Assembly (NCBI RefSeq): GCF_001544915.2
Contig: NZ_FCOE02000014.1
Span: 119,346 to 183,345 of the forward strand
DNA: 64,000 nt
Direction: 5' to 3'
Source: Caballeronia pedi
Lineage (GTDB): Bacteria > Pseudomonadota > Gammaproteobacteria > Burkholderiales > Burkholderiaceae
This document shows positions 34,244 through 43,121 of this stretch, piece after piece. How positions within the stretch are numbered: the first letter of the stretch is position 1; each line of letters begins with the position of its first letter. Both the position numbers and the translations under genes were made by a program. A model generated the notes under the pieces. That model was given only the letters and a program-made list of their open reading frames with translations. It was not told the DNA's origin and searched no databases.

Positions 34244-34990
34244 ATGATCGTTTTCGTCACCGGCGCGTCGGCCGGATTCGGCGCCGCCATCGCCCGCACT
34301 TTCGTGAAGGGCGGCCATCGCGTGATCGCTGCCGCGCGCCGCAAGGAGCGTCTGGTCGCCCTGTCGAACGAGCTCGGCGACGCGCTTTTGCCGGTCGAAC
34401 TCGACGTGCGCGACGAAAACGCGGTCCGCAACGTCATCGCGTCGCTGCCCGAGGCGTTCGCCCAGATCGACGTGCTCGTGAACAACGCCGGCCTCGCGCT
34501 CGGTCTCGAACCCGCACAGCGCGCGAACCTCGATGACTGGAAAGGCATGATCGAGACGAACTGCACGGGCCTCGTGACCGTCACGCATGCGATCCTGCCC
34601 GGCATGATCGAGCGCAATCGCGGGCACGTGTTCAATATGGGATCGGTGGCCGGCACGTATCCGTATATCGGCGGGAACGTTTACGGCGCGACCAAGGCGT
34701 TCGTGCGGCAGTTCAGCCTGAATCTGCGCTCGGATGTGGCCGGCACCGCGCTGCGCGTGACCGACATCGAACCGGGCCTGGTGGGCGGCACCGAATTTTC
34801 GAACGTGCGCTTCAAGGGCGACGACAGCAAGGCGGCGACTGTTTACAAGGACGTGCAGGCGCTGACGCCCGAGGATATCGCCGACGCCATCTACTGGATC
34901 GCCACGCGTCCGGCGCACGTGAATATCAATGCAATCGAGATGATGCCGGTCGCGCAGACGTTCGCACCGTTGCAAATTCACCGCGGCTGA
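34244..34990 (+). CDS. Short-chain dehydrogenase/reductase, YdfG-like
   Basis: A 248-residue NAD(P)-dependent oxidoreductase starting MIVFVTGASAGFGAAIARTF. The cofactor motif TGASAGFG is at residues 6–13, the NNAG motif follows near 85, and the catalytic triad is visible as S in GSVAGTYPY and the YGATK pair. Resemblance is closest to E. coli YdfG (3-hydroxy acid / L-allo-threonine dehydrogenase), with the C-terminal VNINAIEMMPVAQTF. GGAG lies just before the start. It is a single gene upstream of the tol operon. Confidence 0.9.
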   Translation: MIVFVTGASAGFGAAIARTFVKGGHRVIAAARRKERLVALSNELGDALLPVELDVRDENAVRNVIASLPEAFAQIDVLVNNAGLALGLEPAQRANLDDWKGMIETNCTGLVTVTHAILPGMIERNRGHVFNMGSVAGTYPYIGGNVYGATKAFVRQFSLNLRSDVAGTALRVTDIEPGLVGGTEFSNVRFKGDDSKAATVYKDVQALTPEDIADAIYWIATRPAHVNINAIEMMPVAQTFAPLQIHRG

Positions 34991-35117
34991 TTCCGGGATT
35001 TGCCTAAGGTTTTGGCAGTCGTGCTTCCGCTTCCGGTAAAATGCCGCCGATGAATATTTGTCAAAAAGCAAGCCGGAGCGGGCCAATCAGCCTCCGCGCG
35101 AGCGGAGCGGCGCAAAG

Positions 35118-35579
35118 GTGAGTGATTCGTTGACTTTCGATTGGCCGGTTCGGGTGTACTACGAGGACACCGACGCCGGCGGCATCGTCTTCTACGCGAA
35201 CTACCTGAAGTTCTTCGAACGGGCGCGCACCGAATGGCTGCGCGCGTGCGGCATCGACCAGCAGCGTCTCGCGGAGTCGAACGGCATCCTGTTCGTCGTG
35301 CGACGCACGTCCGTCGAATATGCGTCGCCGGCGCGTCTGGACGACGTCATTCGCGTCGTGAGCCGCATCGAGCGGCTCGGGCGCGCATCGGTGGATTTTC
35401 ATCAGGAAGCGTGGCGCGACGGCGTGCTGCTCGCGAGCGGCGACATTCGCGTCGCTTCGGTGGATCGCGCGTCGATTCGTCCGGCCGCCATTCCCGACGG
35501 CGTGCTCGACGGCTTGAAGCGCGGCCCGCGCGCCGCGCCCGTCACTGCGTCATGCGGCGCGAATCCGGACCAGGCCTGA
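35118..35579 (+). CDS. ybgC: YbgC acyl-CoA thioesterase of the Tol-Pal cluster
   Basis: A 153-residue hotdog-fold thioesterase. The signature RVYYEDTDAGGIVFYANYLKFFERARTEW is present, with the catalytic aspartate in YEDTDAGG. I use the GTG at 35118 (VSDSLTFDWP), close to the family N-terminus; an upstream TTG at 35058 would add 20 unconserved residues. YbgC leads the tol-pal operon in most proteobacteria, and here tolQ follows after 165 bases. The C-terminal tail (after about residue 135) is non-conserved. Confidence 0.9.
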   Translation: MSDSLTFDWPVRVYYEDTDAGGIVFYANYLKFFERARTEWLRACGIDQQRLAESNGILFVVRRTSVEYASPARLDDVIRVVSRIERLGRASVDFHQEAWRDGVLLASGDIRVASVDRASIRPAAIPDGVLDGLKRGPRAAPVTASCGANPDQA

Positions 35580-35744
35580 TCGATGAACGCATCGCACCCC
35601 GAAGCGAACCAGGGCATCGGTAACAGAGGAAGCACTAACGAGCATGAGCCGGTTACGGCACGGCTTTCGTTTGATTCACATCCCTTTCACGAAAGCATGA
35701 TGCTTTGACCGGACGCCCCTTGCGGGACGTAATAGCGGACCTTT

Positions 35745-36422
35745 ATGAACAATACACAAGACCTGTCGATCATTTCTCTCGTCGTTCACGCGAGCCTGCT
35801 CGCGCAGGCGGTGATGGCGCTGCTGCTGTTGCTGTCGCTGCTGTCGTGGACCTTCATCTTCCGCAAGTGGTTCGCCATTCGCCGCGCGCGGGCGCAAACC
35901 GAGCGTTTCGAGCGCGATTTCTGGTCGGGCGGCGATTTGCAGGCGCTTTATCAGAGCGCGGCGAACAATCGCCACACCATCGGTGCGCTGGAGCGTATCT
36001 TCGAATCGGGCATGCGCGAATTTCTGAAGGGCAAGGAGCGCCGCATCACCGATCCGGGCGCGATCCTCGACGGCTCCCGCCGCGCGATGCGCGCCGCGTT
36101 TCAGCGTGAAATGGACGTGCTCGAAGCGAATCTGGCGTTTCTCGCGTCGGTCGGCTCGGTGAGCCCGTATATCGGTCTGTTCGGCACGGTCTGGGGGATC
36201 ATGAATTCATTCCGCGGACTCGCCAACGTGCAGCAGGCGACGCTCGCGAACGTGGCGCCGGGCATCGCCGAAGCGCTCGTCGCGACCGCGATCGGCCTGT
36301 TCGCCGCCATTCCGGCGGTGGTCGCATACAACCGCTATGCGCACGATATCGACCGTCTGGCGATCCGCTTCGAGACCTTCATCGAAGAGTTCTCGAACAT
36401 TCTGCAGCGTCAGGCGCACTAA
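35745..36422 (+). CDS. tolQ: Tol-Pal system protein TolQ
   Basis: A 225-residue inner-membrane proton-channel subunit of the MotA/TolQ/ExbB family. Three membrane helices are visible: about 10–38, and a pair near 130–150 and 170–195 containing GLFGTVWGIMNSF and AEALVATAIGLFAAIPAVVAYN. With TolR it uses the proton gradient to drive TolA and outer-membrane constriction during division. It lies 14 bases before tolR in a continuous operon. Confidence 0.97.
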   Translation: MNNTQDLSIISLVVHASLLAQAVMALLLLLSLLSWTFIFRKWFAIRRARAQTERFERDFWSGGDLQALYQSAANNRHTIGALERIFESGMREFLKGKERRITDPGAILDGSRRAMRAAFQREMDVLEANLAFLASVGSVSPYIGLFGTVWGIMNSFRGLANVQQATLANVAPGIAEALVATAIGLFAAIPAVVAYNRYAHDIDRLAIRFETFIEEFSNILQRQAH

Positions 36423-36436
36423 GCAAGGAGTTCGCG

Positions 36437-36880
36437 ATGGCAGGCCCCATTCGTTCCAGCATGCGCGGCAGCTCGCGCCGCGCGATGTCCGATATCAACG
36501 TCGTGCCGTATATCGACGTGATGCTCGTGCTGCTCGTCATCTTCATGGTGACGGCGCCGCTCGTTTCGCCGTCCATCATCAATCTGCCGACCGTCGGCAA
36601 CGCGCAGCCGCAGGAGCAGCAGCCGCCGCTCGTGATCAACATCAAGGCGGACGGCAGCATGAACGTCCGCTACAAGGAAAACGGCGGCTCGACGCAGGAG
36701 CAGAAGATGTCGAAGGAAGAGTTGAACACCTTCGTGCTCAATCGTCAGGAATCGCATCCGGACCAGCCCGTCGTGATCGCGGCGGACAAGACCGTGAAGT
36801 ATGAAGTCGTGATGAACGTGATGTCCGATATGAAGGCGCGCGGCGTGAAGCGCGTCGGATTGCTCGTCAAATCGCAATGA
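36437..36880 (+). CDS. tolR: Tol-Pal system protein TolR
   Basis: A 147-residue ExbD/TolR protein. After a short basic N-terminus, the single transmembrane helix (about 20–42) includes DINVVPYIDVMLVLLVIFMV with the essential aspartate. The periplasmic domain follows with VLNRQESHPDQPVVIAADK. It has AAGGAG before the ATG, and its stop overlaps the tolA start (ATGA). Confidence 0.97.
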   Translation: MAGPIRSSMRGSSRRAMSDINVVPYIDVMLVLLVIFMVTAPLVSPSIINLPTVGNAQPQEQQPPLVINIKADGSMNVRYKENGGSTQEQKMSKEELNTFVLNRQESHPDQPVVIAADKTVKYEVVMNVMSDMKARGVKRVGLLVKSQ

Positions 36881-37971
36881 CCCTTTTGCACAAGCAGACA
36901 CGCGCATCGTCCGCGCGACCGATTCGCCCGCCGCGCGAGCGCGGCACGGGCAAGGCGTTCGCGCTCGCGGCAGTGATGCACCTGCTGCTCGGCTGGCTGC
37001 TGTATCACGGCATCAACTGGCAGAACAACACGCCGGCAGGCTCGGAAGCGGAAATCTGGACCGAGATTCCGGATACGTCCACGCCGACGCCGCGCCCTGC
37101 TCCGCCGCCGCCCGCGCCGGTGAAGGTGCAGCCCGCGCCGCCGCCCGCGAAGGACGAGGACGCGGACATCGCGTTGCAGGAAAAGAAACGCAAGCAGCAG
37201 GAAGCCGCCGCGCGTGAGGCGCAGCTCGCCGAGCAGCGCCGTCAGCAGGAACAGGCTCGCGAGGAAGCGGAAGAGAAGCGCCAGCAGCAACTCGCCGCCG
37301 CGGCCGCCACGCAGAAGGCGATGCAGGACAAGCAGAAGCAGATCGAGCAGCAACGTCAGGCCGAACTGCAAAAACAGCAGCAACAGAAGGCGCAGCAGGA
37401 CAAGCAGCGTCAGCAACAGCAGGCGGAAGCGCAGAAGCAGGAACAGCTCAAGGACCAGAAGGAACAGCAGGAAGCCAAGGCGAAGGCCGACGCGCAAGCC
37501 AAGGCCAAGGCTGAGTCCGACGCAAAGGCGAAGGCGGCTGCGCAGGCGAAAGCCAAGGCCGAAGCGGAGGCAAAAGCCAAGGTCGATGCCGAACGCAAGG
37601 CACGTCTCGCGCAACTGCAGGGTCAGTTGGGCGGCGGCACGGCGGGCAGCGGCGAAGGCCTCGCGAAGAGCGGCACCGGCAAGGGCGCGGGCGGCAATGC
37701 AACCTCGCCGGGCTACGCCGAGAAGGTGCAGCGCCGCGTGCGGCCGAATATCGTGTGGGCGGGCGAGACAGCCGGGCTCGAGACCGTCGTGTCGGTGCGC
37801 TGCTCGCCGACGGGGACGCTGCTGTCGGCGAACATTACGCGCTCAAGCGGCAACGAGCAGTGGGATCAGGCGGCCCTGCGCGCGGTGCAGCGCTCGGATC
37901 CAATGCCCGTCGATATCGACGGCAAGGCTCCCGGCGCGTTCACGATCACGCTGCGTCCGGCCGGAGGCTGA
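36877..37971 (+). CDS. tolA: Cell-envelope integrity protein TolA
   Basis: A 364-residue protein. One N-terminal membrane helix (about 28–46, FALAAVMHLLLGWLLYHG) is followed by a Pro-rich stretch, then a long Ala/Gln/Lys/Glu coiled-coil domain (about 95–245). A Gly/Ser-rich hinge and a globular C-terminal domain (about 270–364) containing VVSVRCSPTGTLLSANITRSSGNEQWD complete it. TolA spans the periplasm to touch TolB and Pal. The TolQR partners overlap or adjoin it. Confidence 0.95.
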   Translation: MTLLHKQTRASSARPIRPPRERGTGKAFALAAVMHLLLGWLLYHGINWQNNTPAGSEAEIWTEIPDTSTPTPRPAPPPPAPVKVQPAPPPAKDEDADIALQEKKRKQQEAAAREAQLAEQRRQQEQAREEAEEKRQQQLAAAAATQKAMQDKQKQIEQQRQAELQKQQQQKAQQDKQRQQQQAEAQKQEQLKDQKEQQEAKAKADAQAKAKAESDAKAKAAAQAKAKAEAEAKAKVDAERKARLAQLQGQLGGGTAGSGEGLAKSGTGKGAGGNATSPGYAEKVQRRVRPNIVWAGETAGLETVVSVRCSPTGTLLSANITRSSGNEQWDQAALRAVQRSDPMPVDIDGKAPGAFTITLRPAGG

Positions 37972-38097
37972 GCGCGCGAATCGCCTGAAAGCCGCCTTGT
38001 AAGCTGGCATTAAGCAGCGGGAACGAATTGTGCGAGCGCGGGTCTGTTCTGCAGTCCGCGGACACTTGAAAACGCTTTTATCTGGAACCTATACAGC

Positions 38098-39390
38098 ATG
38101 AGTTTGATGACGAAGCTTGGCCTGAAAACGCTGGTCGCGTCCTGCCTGATCGCAGCCGGCACCGCCGCACACGCCCAGTTGAACGTACTCGTGACCGGCG
38201 TCGGTTCGACCCAGTTTCCGATCGCAACGGCCAATTTCGCCAATGAAGCGAATTCTCCGCAGCAGGTCAGCGCGATCATTCGCCAGGATCTGCAACGAAG
38301 CGGCAAGTTCACGAATATCGACGCGGGCGGCACGCCGGTGTCGGAAACCGATTCGGTCGACCTCGGCGCCTGGAAGGCAAAGGGCGCGGACGCGTATGTG
38401 TCGGGCAGCGTGAACAAGTTGCCGAACGGCCAATACGAAGTGCGCTTCCGTCTGTACGACACCGTCAAGCAGCAGAACCTCGGCGGCCTGTCGCTGGTCA
38501 GCGCGGAAAGCGGCCTGCGCATGAGCGCGCACAAGATCGCCGACTACATCTACGCGAAGCTGCTGGGTGGCCGCGGCGTGTTCGCGACGCGTCTGTCGTA
38601 CGTGATTCAGACGGGCGGGCGCTATCAGTTGCAGATTTCGGATTCGGACGGCCAGGACGCGAAGATCGCCCTCTCCAGCCCCGAGCCGATCATCTCGCCG
38701 GCATGGTCGCCGGACGGCACGAAGGTCGCATACGTGTCGTTCGAGAAGAAGAAGCCGGTGGTCTACATCCACGATCTGCCGACGGGACGTCGCGTGGTCG
38801 TGTCGAATCAGAAGGGCAACAACAGCGCTCCGGCGTGGTCGCCCGATGGCCGCAAGCTCGCCGTCGCGCTCTCGCGCACCGGCAACACGCAGATTTTCGA
38901 AGTCAACGCAGACGGCTCCGGCCTGCGCCGTCTGACACAAGGCAGTTCCATCGATACCGAGCCGGCCTACTCGCCCGATGGCAACTCCATCTACTTCACG
39001 AGCGATCGCGGCGGCCAACCGCAGATCTACAAGATGCCGGCGGCGGGGGAAAGCGCCGGCTCGGCCCAGCGAGTCACCTTTGCGGGCAGCTACAACACGA
39101 GCCCGCGCGTGAGCCCGGACGGCAAGCAACTCGCGTACATTTCGCGCACTGGCGGCGGCTTCAAGCTGTATCTGCAGGACCTCGCGTCCGGCACGGCGAC
39201 GGGGCTGACCGACACGACGCATGACGAATCGCCGAGCTTCGCGGCGAATGGTCAGTACATCCTCTACGCCACCCAAGTGAACGGACGTGGCGTGTTGGCA
39301 GCCGTTTCGACCGACGGTCGCACGCGGCAAGTCTTGTCCTTACAGGGCGGTGTGGTGCGCGAGCCGTCCTGGGGTCCGTTCATGCAATAA
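38098..39390 (+). CDS. tolB: Tol-Pal system protein TolB
   Basis: A 430-residue periplasmic protein. A signal peptide (about 1–26, ending AHAQ) is followed by an N-terminal domain and a six-bladed beta-propeller with repeated SPDG motifs (PAWSPDGTKVAYVS, APAWSPDGRKLAVAL, PAYSPDGNSIYFTS, PRVSPDGKQLAYIS). TolB binds Pal and is recognised by TolA. The 126-base gap to tolA is the largest inside the tol cluster, so an extra promoter for tolB–pal–cpoB is possible. Confidence 0.97.
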   Translation: MSLMTKLGLKTLVASCLIAAGTAAHAQLNVLVTGVGSTQFPIATANFANEANSPQQVSAIIRQDLQRSGKFTNIDAGGTPVSETDSVDLGAWKAKGADAYVSGSVNKLPNGQYEVRFRLYDTVKQQNLGGLSLVSAESGLRMSAHKIADYIYAKLLGGRGVFATRLSYVIQTGGRYQLQISDSDGQDAKIALSSPEPIISPAWSPDGTKVAYVSFEKKKPVVYIHDLPTGRRVVVSNQKGNNSAPAWSPDGRKLAVALSRTGNTQIFEVNADGSGLRRLTQGSSIDTEPAYSPDGNSIYFTSDRGGQPQIYKMPAAGESAGSAQRVTFAGSYNTSPRVSPDGKQLAYISRTGGGFKLYLQDLASGTATGLTDTTHDESPSFAANGQYILYATQVNGRGVLAAVSTDGRTRQVLSLQGGVVREPSWGPFMQ

Positions 39391-39444
39391 GTCCAGCAAT
39401 AACGTTTAGAAACAACGTTCAGCTACAACACAAGGAGAGGTACC

Positions 39445-39951
39445 ATGATGTCGAAACTTCGTATCGGCCTGGCAGTTGCGATGGTCGGCGCATTGGCGGC
39501 GTGTCACTCGGGCGTGAAGCTCGACGAAGGCCAGAACAAGGGTGCAGTCGGCACGCAGCCGAACCCGACGGACGTGAAGCAGGTCAACATCGACCCGCTG
39601 AACGACCCGAACAGCCCGCTCGCCAAGCGCAGCATCTATTTCGACTTCGACAGCTACGCCGTGAAGGACGACTATCAGCCGCTGCTGCAGCAACACTCGT
39701 CGTACCTGAAGAGCCATCCGGAGCGTCACGTCCTGATCCAGGGCAACACCGACGAGCGCGGCACGAGCGAGTACAACCTCGCACTGGGCCAGAAGCGCGC
39801 GGAAGCCGTGCGTCGCGCGATGTCGCTGATGGGCGTCGCCGATTCGCAGATGGAAGCCGTGAGCCTCGGCAAGGAAAAGCCGATGGCGACGGGTCACGAC
39901 GATTCGTCGTGGGCACAGAACCGCCGTGCGGACCTCGTGTACCAGCAGTAA
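39445..39951 (+). CDS. pal: Peptidoglycan-associated lipoprotein Pal
   Basis: A 168-residue outer-membrane lipoprotein. The lipobox LAAC places the lipidated cysteine at residue 20. The C-terminal OmpA-like domain contains IYFDFDSYAVKDDY and QGNTDERGTSEYNLALGQKRA, which bind meso-diaminopimelate in peptidoglycan. AGGAG precedes two adjacent ATGs (39445 and 39448), and either may be used. It follows tolB and precedes cpoB. Confidence 0.97.
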   Translation: MMSKLRIGLAVAMVGALAACHSGVKLDEGQNKGAVGTQPNPTDVKQVNIDPLNDPNSPLAKRSIYFDFDSYAVKDDYQPLLQQHSSYLKSHPERHVLIQGNTDERGTSEYNLALGQKRAEAVRRAMSLMGVADSQMEAVSLGKEKPMATGHDDSSWAQNRRADLVYQQ

Positions 39952-39987
39952 TCTACTTAACGTAACCAGTCACGGGTGAGTCGCCCT

Positions 39988-40737
39988 ATGTTGTTTCGTT
40001 TTCCCTTGCTGCGTGTAGCCGCAGCCGCGTGCGTGGCTGGCTCGACGATGCTGAGCGTGCCTGCGCACGCCGGCGTCTTCGACGACACCGAAGCGCGTAA
40101 AGCCGTGCTCGACCTGCGCACGAAGACTGATGGCCTGTCGAATCAGTTGCAGGCTGCGCAGCGCACGATCCTCGATCAATCGAACCGTATCGACCAGCTC
40201 AATCAGCAGGTCGCCACGCTTCGCGGCCAGAACGAGGATCTGGCCAATCAGGTCACCACGATGCAGAAGCAGCAGAAGGACTATTACGCCGATCTCGACA
40301 CGCGCTTGAAGAAGTTCGAGCCGCAGCAGGAAACCGTCGACGGCGTGACCGGTTCGGTGCAGCCCGGCGAGACGGAAGCGTTCAACGCAGCGTCGACTCA
40401 ATTCCGCAACGGCGATTACAAGAATGCCGCGGCGTCGTTCAAGACGTTCGTGACGAAGTATCCGCAGAGCCCGTATCAGCCGACGGCGCGATACTGGCTC
40501 GGCAATGCGCTCTACGCGCAGCGCGACTACAAGGGATCGACGGCGATCTGGCAGGATCTGGTGAAGAGTTATCCGACGCATCCGCGAGCGCCCGAGGCGT
40601 TGCTCGCAATCGCGAACAACCAGATCGAGCAAGGTCAGAAGGCTGCTGCCAAGCAGACGCTTCAGCAGATCATCTCGCAGTACGCCGGCACGGAAGTCGC
40701 GCAGACGGCGCAGAGCAAGATGTCGCAGGTGAAGTAA
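39988..40737 (+). CDS. cpoB: Cell division coordinator CpoB (YbgF)
   Basis: A 249-residue periplasmic protein. A signal peptide (about 1–28, ending AHAG) leads to a trimerising coiled coil (about 40–105, LRTKTDGLSNQLQAAQRTIL and on), then TPR repeats to the end (AFNAASTQFRNGDYKNAAAS, PYQPTARYWLGNALYAQRDY). CpoB links the PBP1B synthase with Tol-driven constriction. The ATG at 39988 is preferred over an in-frame GTG at 39976 because GGTGAG then serves as ribosome binding site. Last gene of the operon. Confidence 0.95.
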   Translation: MLFRFPLLRVAAAACVAGSTMLSVPAHAGVFDDTEARKAVLDLRTKTDGLSNQLQAAQRTILDQSNRIDQLNQQVATLRGQNEDLANQVTTMQKQQKDYYADLDTRLKKFEPQQETVDGVTGSVQPGETEAFNAASTQFRNGDYKNAAASFKTFVTKYPQSPYQPTARYWLGNALYAQRDYKGSTAIWQDLVKSYPTHPRAPEALLAIANNQIEQGQKAAAKQTLQQIISQYAGTEVAQTAQSKMSQVK

Positions 40738-40774
40738 ACGGCGCTTTTTCCGGTAGCGCGCCTCTCGAGGAAAA

Positions 40775-40806
40775 TGCCCGCGGGCCATGATGCCGCGGGC
40801 GTTTTT
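40775..40806 (+). terminator. Intrinsic terminator after cpoB
   Basis: Stem GCCCGCGG / CCGCGGGC (40776–40783 with 40793–40800) followed by TTTTT. It ends the tol-pal operon. Confidence 0.85.
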
Positions 40807-40841
40807 CTTTCGCGGTTTTGGCTGTTCTTCGGCGAAACGGG

Positions 40842-40871
40842 TTGACGGTTTTCCCTTTCGGCGATTATAAT
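40842..40871 (+). promoter_or_regulatory. Promoter of tRNA-Lys
   Basis: TTGACG (40842–40847), an 18-base spacer and a perfect TATAAT (40866–40871), ending 12 bases before the mature tRNA. Confidence 0.8.
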
Positions 40872-40883
40872 TTCGCCTCTTTC

Positions 40884-40959
40884 GGGTCGTTAGCTCAGCT
40901 GGTAGAGCAGCGGACTTTTAATCCGTTGGTCACAGGTTCGAATCCCGTACGGCCTACCA
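40884..40959 (+). tRNA. tRNA-Lys (anticodon UUU)
   Basis: A 76-base gene with encoded CCA. The acceptor arms GGGTCGT and ACGGCCT pair throughout, including G-T wobbles. The D-arm holds TAGCTCAGCTGGTAGAGC, the anticodon loop CTTTTAA gives UUU, and the T-arm holds GTTCGAATC. It has its own promoter and terminator, and follows the tol-pal operon. The AT-richer islet begins just after it. Confidence 0.98.
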
Positions 40960-40972
40960 AAAGAATCAGTAG

Positions 40973-41000
40973 AAAGCCCAGTCGCAAGACTGGGCTTTTT
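40973..41000 (+). terminator. Intrinsic terminator after tRNA-Lys
   Basis: An 11-bp perfect stem (40973–40983 with 40988–40998), GCAA tetraloop, and a T-run. Confidence 0.9.
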
Positions 41001-41101
41001 GCTTTGTGGGTTCTGTGTAGGCAAAATCGGGGCAACTTGGTTCGTGCATGCGGCTCTCATAGGCAGTGCTTCGCCCGAAGTACCCAAGGACTACCTGCCT
41101 A

Positions 41102-42814
41102 TCATTTTGACGCGTTCCTCGCCGTTGCGAGCATGCCGAGCATGCTCTTCCGCACACGTCGCTTCTCGACAAGTTGGCCAACAGCATCTTTCGCAATGGC
41201 CAGACTGCCTCCACCGACCCCGCCTAGCGCCGTTGCGATCGGTGCAGTGACACCTGCTGCCACAGCCAGCGTTGGCATAAAAAACATGCTGGCACCGGCC
41301 AAAGCGCCAATAGCAATCCCGGCCGCAGTACTGCTGTATTTTGGCGCGTAACGATCCTCAACATCCTTGATTGCCTTCTTTTGGCGCTGAATTAGCACAT
41401 TCAGCCCATGCCGCACCTCACGCAAGACTGCCTCGAGTTCAGCGGGACCGGTCGCAGTCAACTGAGTGGTGAATTTCTTCAGTTGCTCGCGGAGTTCAGC
41501 ATGTTCCATCCGCTCTCGAAGTTCCACTAACCCACCTATTGGCACGTTCGCGAGCCACGTGAGACTGTCATCTTGAAGTGCCCGGAGAATGTCGAATGCG
41601 TCCCGAGAAAGAACCTGCTGCCGGACCAGTTCTCTTGTTTCGGCCCGCGCGCAGCGCTCGAAATAGTACCAATGCACAGGGAGGCTGAGCATGGGCTGAG
41701 CATCGAGTTCATCAGCATTTTCCGCGAGATGGTACTGTGGCCGCAGTCGCTCCAGAATAGCGTTGAGTACGAGCGCCCCCCGAGGCATTTTTTCCATCCG
41801 GCTAAGCATCTTTGAATCGCGTAGACCCTTTAGATCGCGCAGATAGATATCCAAGGACTCGTCCGCGGTTCCAACAGTTTCGGCAGTGCCCCCTGGAGGA
41901 ATGAAAAGCTTTTCATTTGTTATTGCAGCGAGAAAAGCGCGTTCGTGTTTTGTTGCATAGTCAAATAGATCCTCGAGCGAAGCAACGCTCGCATTACAAG
42001 CGGGGGCAACCACTTTCAGGAACATCGACTCCATGCCGGCTTGTGTAATAGCGTCCTTTCTCTCCAAGTCCTCCTCAAAGCTTGGGAATACCAAGACGGG
42101 AGGAACCGAAAGCCGAGCGTCTACCAATGGGCGAAGCGGCAAGATATGAAAGAGAACGATTGCAAGGTGTAGGTGCAATGCGTTTAGCTGAAGGTCACCC
42201 TTTAGAAAAGGAAACACTGGATCCGGTATCAACTGGGTATCACAATAAAGCCCACCAATCCGCGTGGCCGACAGCGTCGACCCACCGAATTTTCGTTGAC
42301 CACCCAATACGACTTTCACGCCGCCAAGCGATTTGCCCGCACGAAACATTGCCGCCGCATTCTGCTCGTAAAACAACTTTAGCTCACCTACCGCTGCATT
42401 GAAGTCATCAAACACGGCATGGTCGGCAAGGCGGATGCGATCCAGCACACGTGATTTGATTTCCTCCGTTGAAGCAACCGCGCTAGAATTGGCGCCTACC
42501 AGAGCGGAGAAAAGTTCTTCATAGTGATGGAAAAGGATGCACTGCGCGTCTAGCGTCGAGAGTGCCTTCTCAACAACCGACTCCTCCGAATTCAAATCCA
42601 AACCCGACAAAGCCAGGGCAGCAGCTCGCACAATCGCCAGCGTTCTCGGCGACAGTTTCGAAACGTCCAAGAGCCCCGTAATCCGTCTCGGCAGCGCCAT
42701 TAGTTCTCGCGCCCACACTTCATCTTCTTGACGTATCTTCAACTTACCTGCTTTCAACGCATCAAAAACAATCGATGCTTTTTGTGCACTATCAATTTCT
42801 CTATTGGTTTCCAT
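41102..42814 (-). CDS. Orphan 570-residue protein with C-terminal hydrophobic hairpin
   Basis: I do not recognise this protein. It starts METNREIDSAQKASIVFDAL with AGGGG six bases before the ATG. It is mostly soluble and helical; LYCDTQLIPDPVFPF and LFHILPLRPLVDARLSVPPV form a hydrophobic centre. Near the C-terminus (about 497–542) a Gly/Ala-rich hydrophobic stretch could form one or two membrane helices, followed by a basic tail. No nuclease, kinase or P-loop motif is visible. Its DNA is poorer in G+C than its neighbours (30 and 26 G/C in two 60-base lines at 41881–42000, against 44 at 44701–44760). It lies alone behind tRNA-Lys, which suggests recent transfer. A single-gene defence or toxin role is only a speculation. 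Confidence 0.75.
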   Translation of the reverse strand: METNREIDSAQKASIVFDALKAGKLKIRQEDEVWARELMALPRRITGLLDVSKLSPRTLAIVRAAALALSGLDLNSEESVVEKALSTLDAQCILFHHYEELFSALVGANSSAVASTEEIKSRVLDRIRLADHAVFDDFNAAVGELKLFYEQNAAAMFRAGKSLGGVKVVLGGQRKFGGSTLSATRIGGLYCDTQLIPDPVFPFLKGDLQLNALHLHLAIVLFHILPLRPLVDARLSVPPVLVFPSFEEDLERKDAITQAGMESMFLKVVAPACNASVASLEDLFDYATKHERAFLAAITNEKLFIPPGGTAETVGTADESLDIYLRDLKGLRDSKMLSRMEKMPRGALVLNAILERLRPQYHLAENADELDAQPMLSLPVHWYYFERCARAETRELVRQQVLSRDAFDILRALQDDSLTWLANVPIGGLVELRERMEHAELREQLKKFTTQLTATGPAELEAVLREVRHGLNVLIQRQKKAIKDVEDRYAPKYSSTAAGIAIGALAGASMFFMPTLAVAAGVTAPIATALGGVGGGSLAIAKDAVGQLVEKRRVRKSMLGMLATARNASK

Positions 42815-43121
42815 ATATACCCCTAAAAACTTGGCTTCTTCACGAACTCGCCCTCTCCACGATGCGTACGACCTACATCAGTGGACAACTCGAGTACGGA
42901 GCGATGACGTCACGTTGCAATGCGCTCAGCGCGTAGGATATTCGACCATGCGGACGGAATTGCCACGCTCAATGCTTGCGCGCTCGATTTACCTCAATGC
43001 AACGCGTTGCTTGTTCAGTCAAGCGAGCGAGTCCGCCTATTTCCCATCTCATTCATCGAGACACAAAATGTCCCACATCTTCCTATAATCGAAGTCCCTG
43101 CCCTTCCCTCGCCCGCGCGCC
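42815..43121. other. Divergent spacer between orphan gene and WYL gene
   Basis: 307 bases, AT-richer than the neighbouring core genes on its left side, with the shift back to GC-rich sequence near 43080. No gene is supported. It must hold promoters for both divergent genes. Confidence 0.5.

Noticed and set aside
32024..34990. A 988-codon plus-strand open frame spanning nrdR and glyA and ending in the SDR gene
   Set aside because: Only the last 249 codons (from 34244) show family similarity. The rest is antisense to nrdR, glyA and the riboswitch and is Arg/His-rich, as expected for a shadow frame in GC-rich DNA.
40890..41087. A 65-codon minus-strand frame across tRNA-Lys
   Set aside because: It is antisense to the tRNA and its terminator, a well-known type of false gene call.
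42804..43088. A 94-codon plus-strand frame between the orphan gene and the WYL gene
   Set aside because: No motif, poor ribosome binding site, and it occupies the region that must hold both divergent promoters.
40960..43121. Search for an attachment-site repeat of the tRNA-Lys 3' end marking the far edge of an island
   Set aside because: I found no second copy of the GTTCGAATC-type segment in the interval, so no att boundaries are claimed.
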